From CAYXUG01 sp964468655 (GTDB lineage Bacteria; Fidelibacterota; Marinisomatia; Marinisomatales; CAYXUG01): 24,167 bases of DNA. The notes under the pieces are model-generated. The model searched no databases and was not told where the DNA came from. It worked only from the letters and a program-made list of their open reading frames with translations. Numbering within the stretch: position 1 is the first letter of the stretch; every line of letters begins with the position of its first letter. The stretch lies in assembly GCA_964468655.1 (NCBI GenBank), contig CAYXUG010000033.1:1-24167 (forward strand), in the 5' to 3' direction. Positions 8,168 through 17,196 of this stretch are shown here, piece after piece. Position numbers and translations under genes: made by a program.

Positions 8168-8626
8168 ATGACAACCAATACATTAACAGGCGAATACTTT
8201 TACAATATCGATAGTAAGGGACGGCTGAATATTCCAGCAAAATACCGGAATGCCCTTGCACCGGAGAATAACAACACTTTTATTATAACAAAGGGACAGG
8301 ATCCCTGCATATATGCGTATCCTCTGATTGAATGGGGAAAGGTTGAATCAGAACTCAGAAACCTTTCCTCGGCATCTTTAAAAAATCGTTCCTTCATTCG
8401 TACAATGGTTCGATTTGCTGTCCCCGTAAAATTTGATAAGCAAGGCAGAATTCAACTGACCCCCGCACTTATGGAATACGCAAGTCTGGATAAAGAGGTT
8501 CTCATTATCGGAGTTGTCAATAAAATCGAAATCTGGAATCCCATAAAATTAGATCAACTCGAAAAGAACGAATTAAAGATTGACTCCCAAGAATATGAAA
8601 CTCTTGCGGAAAAAATCATTTTATAA
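8168..8626 (+). CDS. mraZ: Transcriptional regulator MraZ
   Basis: DNA-binding protein of the SpoVT-AbrB fold that forms rings and represses the dcw promoter. The 152 residues hold two copies of the fold, each marked by a DxxGR core: DSKGR at 15-19 (followed by LNIP) and DKQGR at 90-94 (followed by IQLTP). Length and spacing are normal. The ATG at 8168 follows the promoter and GTGGG repeats directly, so the protein most likely controls its own gene and the downstream cluster. No Shine-Dalgarno sequence precedes the ATG; the leader is ATTAAACACCT, so initiation may rely on an unstructured AT-rich leader. It is followed after 3 bases by rsmH. Confidence 0.97.
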   Translation: MTTNTLTGEYFYNIDSKGRLNIPAKYRNALAPENNNTFIITKGQDPCIYAYPLIEWGKVESELRNLSSASLKNRSFIRTMVRFAVPVKFDKQGRIQLTPALMEYASLDKEVLIIGVVNKIEIWNPIKLDQLEKNELKIDSQEYETLAEKIIL

Positions 8627-8629
8627 GGA

Positions 8630-9574
8630 TTGAAAGAAATATGTTCATCTCAATTACCTCATATTCCCGTCATGGTACCAGAAGTCATCAAACTTCTGAA
8701 TATAACCCCAGACGGAATTTATTTGGATGGTACAATCGGGCTGGGCGGTCATGCCCAAGCGATTGTTTCTCACCTCTCTCCAAAAGGACTACTACTCGGG
8801 CTTGATGGTGATGCGGAGGCACTCAACTATTCAAAGAAAAATCTTACTGCCTCCTGTAAAATACACCTCTTTAACGACTCCTACTCCAACTTCACCCACT
8901 ATCTCGACCCTCTCAATATCAGGGAGTTTGACGGCATGATCCTTGATTTGGGATTGTCTTCTTTTCAGCTGGATACTCCGGAACGAGGGTTTTCTTACCG
9001 TTTCAATGGCCCCCTCGATATGCGGTTTAAAAAAGATTCCGGAATAAATGGTGTCCATATTGTAAATCAATGGAATGAGCGGGAACTATCAAAACTGTTT
9101 AAAACCTACGGCGAGGAACATAACAGCAAGGCAATAGCAAAATCGATTGTAGGTTGCCGGGTAAAACAACCAATCAAAACAACTTTCCAGCTCTGTGATG
9201 CGGTAAAGCAGGTAGTTTCACCTGTCCAAATAAATAAAACGCTATCCCGAATTTTTCAAGCCATCAGAATTGAAGTCAACAAGGAGTTGAACAGTTTAAC
9301 CCAATTCCTTATCAAATTTATTGATTATCTGAAAATTGGCGGTCGTGTCGTCATTTTATCCTATCATTCTCTCGAAGACAGACTGGTGAAAAATGCTTTA
9401 ACCGATCTCCAAAAAGAGTGTATTTGTCCCCCTGATTTCCCTGAATGCATCTGCGATATTGTAAAAAGATTGAATATTATTACACGTAAACCTCTTACTC
9501 CCGTTGACACAGAGATTACGGTAAACAAAAGAGCGAGTAGCGCAAAATTGCGGGCAGGAGAAAAATTGGCATGA
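8630..9574 (+). CDS. rsmH: 16S rRNA (cytosine-1402-N4)-methyltransferase RsmH
   Basis: S-adenosylmethionine-dependent enzyme that methylates N4 of C1402 in the decoding centre of 16S rRNA (also called MraW). The 314 residues match the family. HIPVM opens it at 11-15, the SAM site is LDGTIGLGGHAQAI at 32-45, and DGMILDLGLSSFQLD, PERGFSYR and GGRVVILSYHSLEDRLVK follow. The conserved Cys-rich stretch CICPPDFPECIC is at 264-275. The TTG start at 8630 gives a normal N-terminus, but it is awkward: the only Shine-Dalgarno sequence (AAGGA, 8625-8629) abuts it with no spacer, and the nearby ATG at 8641 is out of frame. The true start is therefore uncertain by about 10 residues. The gene overlaps ftsL by 4 bases (ATGA). 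Confidence 0.95.
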   Translation: MKEICSSQLPHIPVMVPEVIKLLNITPDGIYLDGTIGLGGHAQAIVSHLSPKGLLLGLDGDAEALNYSKKNLTASCKIHLFNDSYSNFTHYLDPLNIREFDGMILDLGLSSFQLDTPERGFSYRFNGPLDMRFKKDSGINGVHIVNQWNERELSKLFKTYGEEHNSKAIAKSIVGCRVKQPIKTTFQLCDAVKQVVSPVQINKTLSRIFQAIRIEVNKELNSLTQFLIKFIDYLKIGGRVVILSYHSLEDRLVKNALTDLQKECICPPDFPECICDIVKRLNIITRKPLTPVDTEITVNKRASSAKLRAGEKLA

Positions 9575-9921
9575 AAAAAAGAACAAAAAGAAAACCGGGA
9601 AGGCGGACAAAAAAACGGAGAGAATTTATCAGTTCTCTTCTCTTTTTTACGATTACACTTCTTTCCATATCAGGGCTTCTTACCTATTTGTGGGTTTACA
9701 ATGAAATCAATCTCACTATCATGGAAAACAATATGCTAAGAAAAATTGCCATAAAGATTGAGACAGAAAATAAGGGCTTCAACAGCGAAATCGCATCCCT
9801 GGAACGTATTGACCGTATCACAAATATTGCACAAAACGAATTAAAAATGGTTACCCCTGAACCGGAGACTTTAGCAGTTGTACTGAAAAATATTCAGCTT
9901 GCAAACTTTAGAATGAAATAA
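9571..9921 (+). CDS. ftsL: Cell division protein FtsL
   Basis: Small bitopic membrane protein that, with FtsB and FtsQ, activates the septal synthase FtsW-FtsI. It is recognised by position and topology rather than sequence. A very basic cytoplasmic tail (residues 1-18, mostly Lys/Arg) precedes one membrane helix at about 20-42. A periplasmic coiled-coil-like segment follows, from about 45 to 85, and a short LKMVTPEPE-type end that is common in FtsL. The 116-residue length is normal. The ATG overlaps the rsmH stop as ATGA and the next gene starts 2 bases later, so translation is coupled on both sides. FtsL sequences diverge quickly, so the call rests mainly on its place between rsmH and ftsI. 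Confidence 0.88.
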   Translation: MKKRTKRKPGRRTKKRREFISSLLFFTITLLSISGLLTYLWVYNEINLTIMENNMLRKIAIKIETENKGFNSEIASLERIDRITNIAQNELKMVTPEPETLAVVLKNIQLANFRMK

Positions 9922-9923
9922 TA

Positions 9924-11918
9924 ATGACCAAATCTTATTCGAAATTTCAACCGAGAGTTCTTTTTCTGTCTGGTATTATGATTCTTTTGTGGTCCGTCCT
10001 TACAATGCGCTTTTTTCAGATTCAGGTGCTGCGGAGCAATGAATATCAGAAACAAACAAAGCTGCAAGGACAGAATATGGTGCACCTCCCTTCTGTTAGA
10101 GGAACCATTTATGATACTAAAATGGTACCCTTGGCTGATAATATTGCTCACTTCTCTTTTGGTGTCAATCCATATGAAGTTGAAGATAAGGAAACAATAA
10201 TTTCCCGTTTTTCGAAAGTGACCGGAAGAGATACAACATATTACAGTGAGCGGCTGAATAGCGATCAGAGTTTTGTTTTTCTCGAAAGAAACTTAAAATA
10301 TTCCCTTTGTAATAACCTCCTTGATATTGATGATAAAGGGTTAATCGTAAATCAGTCCGGTTATAGGTATTACCCCCATCAAAGTATTGCAGCTCAAACA
10401 ATCGGATTTACCAATGTTGATAACATAGGCATATGCGGGCTGGAGATTGAGTATGAAAAATATCTGAAAGGAAAAGATGGATGGATTGTCTTGCAGACTG
10501 ACGGAAAAGGCAGGTCATATCACAACTTATCTTACCCGAAACAAGTCCCGGTAAACGGTTCTGATATTATAACGACGCTCGACATTGAATATCAGGCGAT
10601 CCTAACACATGAATTAAAAAAACAGATGGAAAAATCGCGCTCCACCGGAGCCACAGGAATCATCATGGAGCCCCACACCGGCAGAATTCTGGCCATCTGT
10701 TCACTGCCTGATTTTAATCCAAACAACCGCCATAACTTCAGTGAAGACAAGTACAGAAACAAAGTAATCACCGATCAATTCGAGCCGGGCTCAACCTTAA
10801 AAATTGTTCCTGCCGTTGCATCCCTATCGCTGAATACAGTGCCTTTGGATCAGGAATTTAATTGTGAAGATGGCAGTTACAATTACAAAGGTATAAAAAT
10901 AATCCAAGATTGGAGCAGTTTCGGTTTGTTGAATTTTCCTCAAATTATTGAAAATTCAAGCAATGTGGGAATCATTAAAATATCAGAAACTGTCGGCAGT
11001 AAAAATCTTTATCTGTTTGCAAAAAAATTTGGATTTGGTTCTCCCACCGGAGTGCGATTCCCCGGCGAAGCAAAAGGTATTCTGAGAACTATTGACGAAT
11101 GGAGCGCATTATCACTGGCTGAAATTTCCATGGGGCATGAAATATCTGTAACTGTTCTTCAGCTTGCTTTGGCGTATTCCACAATCGCCAACGGCGGGTT
11201 TCTGATGAAACCCATTCTGGTTGATAAAATCATACACCCCACAGGAAAAATAATTTTTGAAGAAACACCCCAAATCATCCGGCAGGTTGGTTCAAAGGAA
11301 AATATGGAAATACTGACTTCCATGCTCTGCAATGTTGTGGAATCCGGTACGGGAACATCCGCAGGCATTGACGGCTGGAAAGTAGCAGGTAAAACCGGTA
11401 CAGCTCAAAAGTTTGATAATGGCAGTTATTCAAAGACCAAATTCACTTCCTCTTTCGCTGGATTTTTCCCGGCTGATAATCCACAACTGGTGGCTGTTAT
11501 TGTTCTTGACGAGCCATCCTACTACTACCGCTGGGGCGGTGTAGGCGCGGCGCCTGTTTTTAAACGAATTATGAAGAGAATTATTAATTCCAATGATCAG
11601 ATATTGGTCCATTCCCTCCATGAGAGAGACTTGAACATCTCCAGTCATTCGAACTCAACAAAGACCTCGGAAAACACTGAACCTCATGAAGAAATCCTCC
11701 CATTGATGATCACCGGTATATTGGATCAAAACAGAACTAAACAGAAATTTATCACTATACCGGAAACCAGGGGGATGAGCATGAGACAAGCAATCTCTAC
11801 CTTGCGGGAGGTAGGGCTCCGGTCCACAATTTCGGGATCGGGCATAGTCATACAACAAAACCCAAAACCAGGGACAGAGGTTGCCACCAACAGCCTCTGT
11901 TCTCTACAATTAAAATAA
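9924..11918 (+). CDS. ftsI: Septal penicillin-binding protein (FtsI/PBP3) with C-terminal PASTA domain
   Basis: Class B transpeptidase that cross-links septal peptidoglycan as partner of FtsW. A cytoplasmic stub is followed by a membrane anchor at about 11-31. The dimerisation (pedestal) domain contains RGTIYD at 59-64. The transpeptidase domain shows all three motifs: Ser290-x-x-Lys293 in EPGSTLK, Ser345-Ser-Asn347 in ENSSNVG, and Lys490-Thr-Gly492 in AGKTGTAQK. Residues 610-664 form a single PASTA domain (IPETRGMSMRQAI...QNPKPGTEV). That architecture resembles SpoVD/PBP2x more than the E. coli FtsI, and is common in Bacteroidetes-like lineages. The 664-residue length is normal. The gene begins 2 bases after ftsL and shares one base with murE (TAATG). 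Confidence 0.95.
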   Translation: MTKSYSKFQPRVLFLSGIMILLWSVLTMRFFQIQVLRSNEYQKQTKLQGQNMVHLPSVRGTIYDTKMVPLADNIAHFSFGVNPYEVEDKETIISRFSKVTGRDTTYYSERLNSDQSFVFLERNLKYSLCNNLLDIDDKGLIVNQSGYRYYPHQSIAAQTIGFTNVDNIGICGLEIEYEKYLKGKDGWIVLQTDGKGRSYHNLSYPKQVPVNGSDIITTLDIEYQAILTHELKKQMEKSRSTGATGIIMEPHTGRILAICSLPDFNPNNRHNFSEDKYRNKVITDQFEPGSTLKIVPAVASLSLNTVPLDQEFNCEDGSYNYKGIKIIQDWSSFGLLNFPQIIENSSNVGIIKISETVGSKNLYLFAKKFGFGSPTGVRFPGEAKGILRTIDEWSALSLAEISMGHEISVTVLQLALAYSTIANGGFLMKPILVDKIIHPTGKIIFEETPQIIRQVGSKENMEILTSMLCNVVESGTGTSAGIDGWKVAGKTGTAQKFDNGSYSKTKFTSSFAGFFPADNPQLVAVIVLDEPSYYYRWGGVGAAPVFKRIMKRIINSNDQILVHSLHERDLNISSHSNSTKTSENTEPHEEILPLMITGILDQNRTKQKFITIPETRGMSMRQAISTLREVGLRSTISGSGIVIQQNPKPGTEVATNSLCSLQLK

Positions 11919-13381
11919 TGAAAACACTCACTTCACTTCTTAAAGGTGTGAATGTTACAACACGGTTGCCTTTGGATATACCTGTAGGGTCTGTGACCTC
12001 TGATTCAAGGCATGTCTGGCCGGGTGCTGCTTTTGTGGCAATTCCCGGTACCAAACTAAATGGAAATCATTATATTCCGGATGCCATTCAAAGGGGAGCT
12101 GCAGTCATTATTTCAAATGCGTCAGATCCAAAATTCCTTCAAAATGTAATGACCCCTGTGGTGGAAGTTGATAATCCCAGAAAAGCATTATCCATTATGG
12201 CGGCAAATTTCTATAAACATCCGTCCCACGATATGGAAGTCATAGGAGTAACAGGCACGAATGGAAAAACAACTACGGCATATCTCATTCGATCAATTCT
12301 CTCGGCAGATGACAAAAAAACAGGCATCATTGGAACGCTGGGAATATCAGGCCCCGGGATTGATTCCTCTGCCTCTCTTACCACCCCGGACGCTATGGAT
12401 CTTCAAAAAATATTAAAACTTTTTCATGACAGCGGAGTCACCCATGTTGTGATGGAAGTTTCATCCCACGCTCTTGAATTGAACAGAGTCGATGATGTGG
12501 AATTTGATCTTGCAGTATTTACAAACCTGAGTCAGGATCATCTGGATTTCCATGGATCAATGGAAGAATACTTTAAGGCAAAAACAAAATTATTCCAGAA
12601 TCTTCAAAAAGGTGCTGTTGCTGTAATCAACAGTGATGATGAAAAAGCATCTGAACTACTCAAAATCTCCAATGCTAAAAATGTCTGTTTTTCCAAGGAA
12701 GGGTCATCTCAGGTTCATTTTGAAAACTGGGGAATGTCAAAGAATGGCATTACCGGAATTATTTCAACTGAATCCGGAAAACTAAATATATCCTCCTCAC
12801 TGGTCGGTACCTACAACCTTGAGAATATTCTTGCAGCAGTCACTGCTGGGTCTGAAATGGGAATCTCACATGAAGTTATCGAAAAAGGAATCACTGCCTG
12901 CAGCCAGGTTCCCGGGAGAACGGAACTTTTCAAAATGACAAATGGTGGAACTGTTATCCTGGATTATGCCCACACGCCGGATGCTTTTACAAAATTGTTT
13001 GCAACATTAAAAATGCTGTTGAATGATAACGGAAAAATGTGGGTCATATTTGGATGCGGAGGAGAAAGGGATAAAGAAAAAAGACCACTTATGGCGAAAG
13101 AGGCAGAACGGTTCGCAAACCATATTTTTATTACTCCGGATAATCCGCGAACCGAAGAAATTGAAAAAATTAATGAAGATATTTCAAATGGGTTCAAAGA
13201 GAACAAACATCATTTTTTTGAAAGCAGGGGTAAAGCAATTTCAGAAGCAATGGGTAAACTGGGTCCTAACGATATTCTTGCAGTACTGGGTAAGGGACGT
13301 GAACACTATCAGATGATTGGATCAGAAAAAATTCCTTATTCAGATTATGATACTATCATGAGGTCTGCGGATGCGGATTGA
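11918..13381 (+). CDS. murE: UDP-MurNAc-tripeptide ligase MurE (meso-diaminopimelate type)
   Basis: Cytosolic ATP-dependent Mur ligase that adds the third residue to UDP-MurNAc-L-Ala-D-Glu. The N-terminal uridine-binding domain contains DSRHVWPGAAFVA. The ATP loop is GTNGKTT at 113-119, the central domain has SSHALELNRV and TNLSQDHLDFHG, and the C-terminal domain starts near DYAHTPDA. The DNPR motif at 408-411 is the known signature of ligases that use meso-diaminopimelate; lysine-adding enzymes differ there. The wall is therefore probably of the Gram-negative DAP type. The 487-residue length is typical. The ATG overlaps the ftsI stop by one base, and the 3' end overlaps murF by 11 bases. Confidence 0.96.
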   Translation: MKTLTSLLKGVNVTTRLPLDIPVGSVTSDSRHVWPGAAFVAIPGTKLNGNHYIPDAIQRGAAVIISNASDPKFLQNVMTPVVEVDNPRKALSIMAANFYKHPSHDMEVIGVTGTNGKTTTAYLIRSILSADDKKTGIIGTLGISGPGIDSSASLTTPDAMDLQKILKLFHDSGVTHVVMEVSSHALELNRVDDVEFDLAVFTNLSQDHLDFHGSMEEYFKAKTKLFQNLQKGAVAVINSDDEKASELLKISNAKNVCFSKEGSSQVHFENWGMSKNGITGIISTESGKLNISSSLVGTYNLENILAAVTAGSEMGISHEVIEKGITACSQVPGRTELFKMTNGGTVILDYAHTPDAFTKLFATLKMLLNDNGKMWVIFGCGGERDKEKRPLMAKEAERFANHIFITPDNPRTEEIEKINEDISNGFKENKHHFFESRGKAISEAMGKLGPNDILAVLGKGREHYQMIGSEKIPYSDYDTIMRSADAD

Positions 13382-14711
13382 TCTACCGGAACCGGAAATT
13401 GTCAGACAACTCATGGAAAGAGTAACCGGTCAAATGCTATCCTCAACTCCCACAGGTATTACACTCGATGCAAGAGAAGTAAAAACAGGCGACCTTTTTG
13501 TGGCATTGCCGGGAGAACGGGTGGACGGGCATAAGTTTCTACCTCAAGCGGAAGAAAACGGTTGCTCTGCTGCCTTGATATCAAACCGTGAATCATCCTC
13601 TTCCCTTCCACAAATTGTGGTAGAGGATACATCAGATTTTCTGGGAAAAATCGCCCGGGAATGGAGGTTACAATTTTCACTGCCTGTCATTGGCATCACC
13701 GGTTCAAATGGAAAAACAACGACCAAGGATCTGCTTACACATATTTTTTCTGACAACAGGGTTCATGCAACTCGCGGAAACTTCAATACACACCTCGGCT
13801 TACCCCTAACCTTACTCGAGCTTACCTCTCGTCATACGCTTTCCATCCTTGAGATGGGAGCAAATCACCTCGGCGATATTGGTTATCTATGTGGTCTTTC
13901 AAAGCCTGATCACGGATTGATAACCAATATCGCTCCCGCCCACCTCAACGGGTTTGGAACGATCAACAATATCGTAAAAACGAAAGGGGAATTATTTGAT
14001 TCATTGCCTGAAGATGGATATGCTTTTGTTAATTGGCAGGATTCGTACATTAAAGATATTCCAACCGCTGCCAGAAAAATTTCATTCGGATTTTCACATG
14101 ATTGTGATTTTGCAACAGATATAGATAAAGATGATGATGGTATGATTATTCTAACTATCAACAGTCATGAAATTGATCTTAATTCATGTCAGGATATATT
14201 TGCCCTGAATGTGATTGCTGCCTGTTCGGTGTCCATTTCACTTGGAGTAGAGTGGGATACTTTCAGGGAAAAAATTCTATCCTTTGAACCGTCAAAAGGC
14301 AGGTGTCAAATTAAAAAATTCGATGGCATTACCATTATTGATGACACTTACAACGCTAATCTTAATTCCACATTATCAGCGCTGGATTATCTTAAATCCA
14401 TCCCCGGAAACGGTAGAAGAATTATGGTCTTTGGAGATATGCTGGAACTTGGGAATGATTCCGAAAACCACCATAAAAAAGTTGGCGATAGCTGTGCCGC
14501 TAAAGAATTGGATCTTTTGCTATGTTACGGGAACCAATCAAATGTTACTGTAAATACGGCAGAATCCATCATTGAAGCACAGCACTTTGACGAGAAGAAA
14601 AGATTATCGGAAGTGTTAAGAGAAAATATTAAAGAGGGTGACATGATCCTGTTTAAGGGATCCCGGGGCATGGCAATGGAAACTGTCATAGAGGAGGTAT
14701 TTGAAAACTGA
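13371..14711 (+). CDS. murF: UDP-MurNAc-tripeptide-D-alanyl-D-alanine ligase MurF
   Basis: Last cytosolic Mur ligase; it adds D-Ala-D-Ala to complete the pentapeptide precursor. The ATP loop is GSNGKTT at 111-117, then EMGANHLGDI and TNIAPAHLNGFG in the central domain, and IIDDTYNAN followed by VFGDMLELG in the last part. The 446-residue length is normal. The usual DD(S/T)YNANP motif here reads NANLNS (331 is Leu instead of Pro), a mild departure at a conserved spot. The ATG at 13371 lies inside the end of murE (11-base overlap) and the stop shares a base with mraY (TGATG). The D-Ala-D-Ala ligase that supplies its substrate is not in this window. Confidence 0.95.
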   Translation: MRIDLPEPEIVRQLMERVTGQMLSSTPTGITLDAREVKTGDLFVALPGERVDGHKFLPQAEENGCSAALISNRESSSSLPQIVVEDTSDFLGKIAREWRLQFSLPVIGITGSNGKTTTKDLLTHIFSDNRVHATRGNFNTHLGLPLTLLELTSRHTLSILEMGANHLGDIGYLCGLSKPDHGLITNIAPAHLNGFGTINNIVKTKGELFDSLPEDGYAFVNWQDSYIKDIPTAARKISFGFSHDCDFATDIDKDDDGMIILTINSHEIDLNSCQDIFALNVIAACSVSISLGVEWDTFREKILSFEPSKGRCQIKKFDGITIIDDTYNANLNSTLSALDYLKSIPGNGRRIMVFGDMLELGNDSENHHKKVGDSCAAKELDLLLCYGNQSNVTVNTAESIIEAQHFDEKKRLSEVLRENIKEGDMILFKGSRGMAMETVIEEVFEN

Positions 14712-15814
14712 TGTTCTACCATTTCTTCTATCCCCTGCGTACTGAACTCTCCGGTTTTAACATTTTTCAATATATCACCTTCCGCGCTTCCATGGCAGCC
14801 ATTACAGCGCTTTTTATCAGTTTTGTGATTGGCCCAAAAATTATCAATTACCTGAAGAATAAAAATATTGAAGAAAATATCCGGTCCGATGGACCTGAGT
14901 CCCACAATTTAAAGAAGGGCACGCCTACTATGGGGGGAATCATTATTCTCTTCGCAGTGATTCTCCCCACACTCCTCTGGGCAAATCTATCAAATATCTA
15001 TATTCATATTATTCTCGTTGCAACACTTTGGATGGGACTCGTTGGATTTCTTGATGATTACCAGAAGAATGTGAAAAAAAGGAAAAAGGGTCTTATTGCC
15101 CGGTATAAACTTGCGGGGCAAATAGGGTTGGGATTAATAATTGGTCTATGGCTGTTAAGTTCTGACCAGTTTACAGGAATCTGGTCAATTACTTCAGTCC
15201 CTTTCTTTAAGAATCTGGAAATTGATTTCGGTTATTTTTACCTGCCTTGGGTGATATTCGTTGTAACAGCAACCTCCAACGCAGTCAATCTAACAGATGG
15301 GTTGGATGGACTGGCATCAGGATTATTGGCCATTTGTGCCATCGCATTCGCCGGTATTGCATATATTTCTGGAAGAATCGATTTCAGTCAATATTTAAAT
15401 ATCGTCTACCTTCCCGGCGCAGGTGAACTTGCAATTTTTGCAACTGCACTCATGGGAGCTTGTCTGGGCTTTCTGTGGTTCAACGCGCCGCCGGCACAGA
15501 TTTTTATGGGTGATACAGGTGCATTGGCTGCAGGCGCCGCATTGGGAACCCTGGCGCTTCTGCTTAAAAAAGAATTTGTCTTACTGATTATCGGTGGTGT
15601 TTTTGTCATGGAAGTTGCTTCGGTCATTATTCAGCTTTTCTACTTTAGACGAACAAAAAAACGGTTTGGCGAGGGAAAACGGTTTTTCCGAATGGCTCCC
15701 ATTCACCACCATTTTGAACTTAAAGGGTGGAATGAATCTCAAATCGTTGTGAGATTTTGGATTATCGGAATTCTATTCGCTTTAATGTCTTTGAGCACAT
15801 TCAAAATTCGATGA
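14711..15814 (+). CDS. mraY: Phospho-N-acetylmuramoyl-pentapeptide-transferase MraY
   Basis: Polytopic inner-membrane enzyme that transfers phospho-MurNAc-pentapeptide from UDP to undecaprenyl phosphate, forming lipid I. The 367 residues carry about ten hydrophobic helices. Family motifs are intact: KKGTPTMGG at 68-76, the Asp115-Asp116 pair in FLDDYQK, NLTDGLDG at 193-200, MGDTG at 266-270 with its Mg-binding Asp, and the IHHHFELKGW loop at 331-340. It is preceded by murF with a one-base overlap and followed by murD with a four-base overlap. It gives lipid I to MurG, encoded three genes downstream. Confidence 0.98.
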   Translation: MFYHFFYPLRTELSGFNIFQYITFRASMAAITALFISFVIGPKIINYLKNKNIEENIRSDGPESHNLKKGTPTMGGIIILFAVILPTLLWANLSNIYIHIILVATLWMGLVGFLDDYQKNVKKRKKGLIARYKLAGQIGLGLIIGLWLLSSDQFTGIWSITSVPFFKNLEIDFGYFYLPWVIFVVTATSNAVNLTDGLDGLASGLLAICAIAFAGIAYISGRIDFSQYLNIVYLPGAGELAIFATALMGACLGFLWFNAPPAQIFMGDTGALAAGAALGTLALLLKKEFVLLIIGGVFVMEVASVIIQLFYFRRTKKRFGEGKRFFRMAPIHHHFELKGWNESQIVVRFWIIGILFALMSLSTFKIR

Positions 15815-17193
15815 TGAATATTCAAAACAGGAACGAAATTAATCTAAAAGGGAAACATGTGTCGGTGATTGGTGCCGCCCGGACAGGATTAGCCGTTTCT
15901 GAACTGGTTTCTTTTTTGGGAGGTACCGTATTTTTAAGCGATCAGAAAAACTTGACTGAAACAGCTGAAACAGCAATTTCAAAAAATCCCAATATAACCG
16001 TAGAATTTAACGGTCATACAGAAAAAGTCCATGACGCTGACCTAATGGTAATCAGTCCGGGTGTTCCACAGGATGCGGACATCATATTAACTGCAATAAA
16101 CAAAGGACTGCCTGTTGTCACTGAAATTGAATTTGCAAGCTGGTTTACGGAAGATCCCATTGTTGCCGTAACAGGAACAAATGGCAAAACAACCACATCC
16201 ACCTTAATCCACAAAATTCTTGAGAAGGGCGGAAACAATTCAATCTTTGCTGGGAATGTGGGTCATCCCTTTTCAACTGCATTGTTGGATTCTTTGGAAA
16301 ATCCTGCTGAGAACACTGTCTATGTGTTGGAGATCAGCAGTTTTCAAATGGAACATATTTTGCATTTCAAACCCGATTTTGCTGTGCTTTTGAATTTATC
16401 CCCTGACCATCTTGACAGGTACAATTCCTTTGAAGATTATGTTGATGCAAAACTGAATATTCTAAAAAACCTCGAGCAGACAGATACAGTCGTCTTCAAT
16501 TTTGATGATAAACAATTGGCTGATAGAATAAAGACAAATGCAATTTGCGTACCCTTTTCACTCAAACATAGTGATTCCACTTTGTTCAGTCTAAATGAAA
16601 CCAAAATTTACGACAACGCTCAGGATGTGCTGGTTTATTTGAACGATATAAAACTCCCCGGAAAGCACAATCTTGAGAATCTAATGGCAGCTTCAACGGT
16701 GGGATCGCTATTTCATGTTGAAAATAATCAAATTCAAAAAGTGCTTACCTCTTTCAAGGGTGTGCCTCATAGGATCGAACACGTCAGGACTGTAAATGGT
16801 GTTGAATATTATAACGATTCCAAAGCCACCACCGTTGAATCGGTAAAAGTGGCAATTAATTCATTTCCCCATAATTCTATCATCTTAATTATGGGCGGAT
16901 TGGATAAGGGAGCAGATTTCAGCGAACTAACTCCCATCGCAGAGAAAAGTGTAAAAAAGGTCATCTGTTTTGGGAGGGCAAAGGCAAAGATTTTTGATTC
17001 CATGTTTGAGAAAATTCATTGCATTGAATGCGATTCTCTGGAATCCTCAGTAAAAATAGCCAACGAATTGGCAAAATCCAGCGATGTTGTTCTTTTATCG
17101 CCTGGGTGTGCCAGTTTTGACATGTTCAACGATTTTGAACACAGAGGGAACACATTTAAAACAATTGTGTCCCAATTGAATCTGGATAAATGA
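15811..17193 (+). CDS. murD: UDP-MurNAc-L-alanine:D-glutamate ligase MurD
   Basis: Cytosolic Mur ligase that adds D-Glu to UDP-MurNAc-L-Ala. I chose the ATG at 15811, which forms the ATGA overlap with mraY; an ATG at 15814 is equally possible. An in-frame ATG at 15757 would add 18 residues deep inside mraY and is unlikely. From 15811 the protein has 460 residues. The N-terminal nucleotide-binding fold has VSVIGAARTGLAV, the ATP loop is GTNGKTT at 122-128, and LNLSPDHLDRYNS and PHRIEHV follow. NDSKATTVESV is the MurD hallmark near the start of the C-terminal domain. It is followed after 3 bases by ftsW. Confidence 0.95.
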   Translation: MMNIQNRNEINLKGKHVSVIGAARTGLAVSELVSFLGGTVFLSDQKNLTETAETAISKNPNITVEFNGHTEKVHDADLMVISPGVPQDADIILTAINKGLPVVTEIEFASWFTEDPIVAVTGTNGKTTTSTLIHKILEKGGNNSIFAGNVGHPFSTALLDSLENPAENTVYVLEISSFQMEHILHFKPDFAVLLNLSPDHLDRYNSFEDYVDAKLNILKNLEQTDTVVFNFDDKQLADRIKTNAICVPFSLKHSDSTLFSLNETKIYDNAQDVLVYLNDIKLPGKHNLENLMAASTVGSLFHVENNQIQKVLTSFKGVPHRIEHVRTVNGVEYYNDSKATTVESVKVAINSFPHNSIILIMGGLDKGADFSELTPIAEKSVKKVICFGRAKAKIFDSMFEKIHCIECDSLESSVKIANELAKSSDVVLLSPGCASFDMFNDFEHRGNTFKTIVSQLNLDK

Positions 17194-17196
17194 AAA

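Noticed and set aside
14525..14905. A 126-residue antisense open frame across the murF-mraY junction
   Set aside because: Both plus-strand genes are well supported there; the antisense frame has no ribosome binding site or family signature.
15757..15810. Upstream in-frame ATG for murD
   Set aside because: It lies inside mraY and adds residues not expected in the family; the ATG at 15811 gives the tight ATGA overlap seen elsewhere in the cluster.
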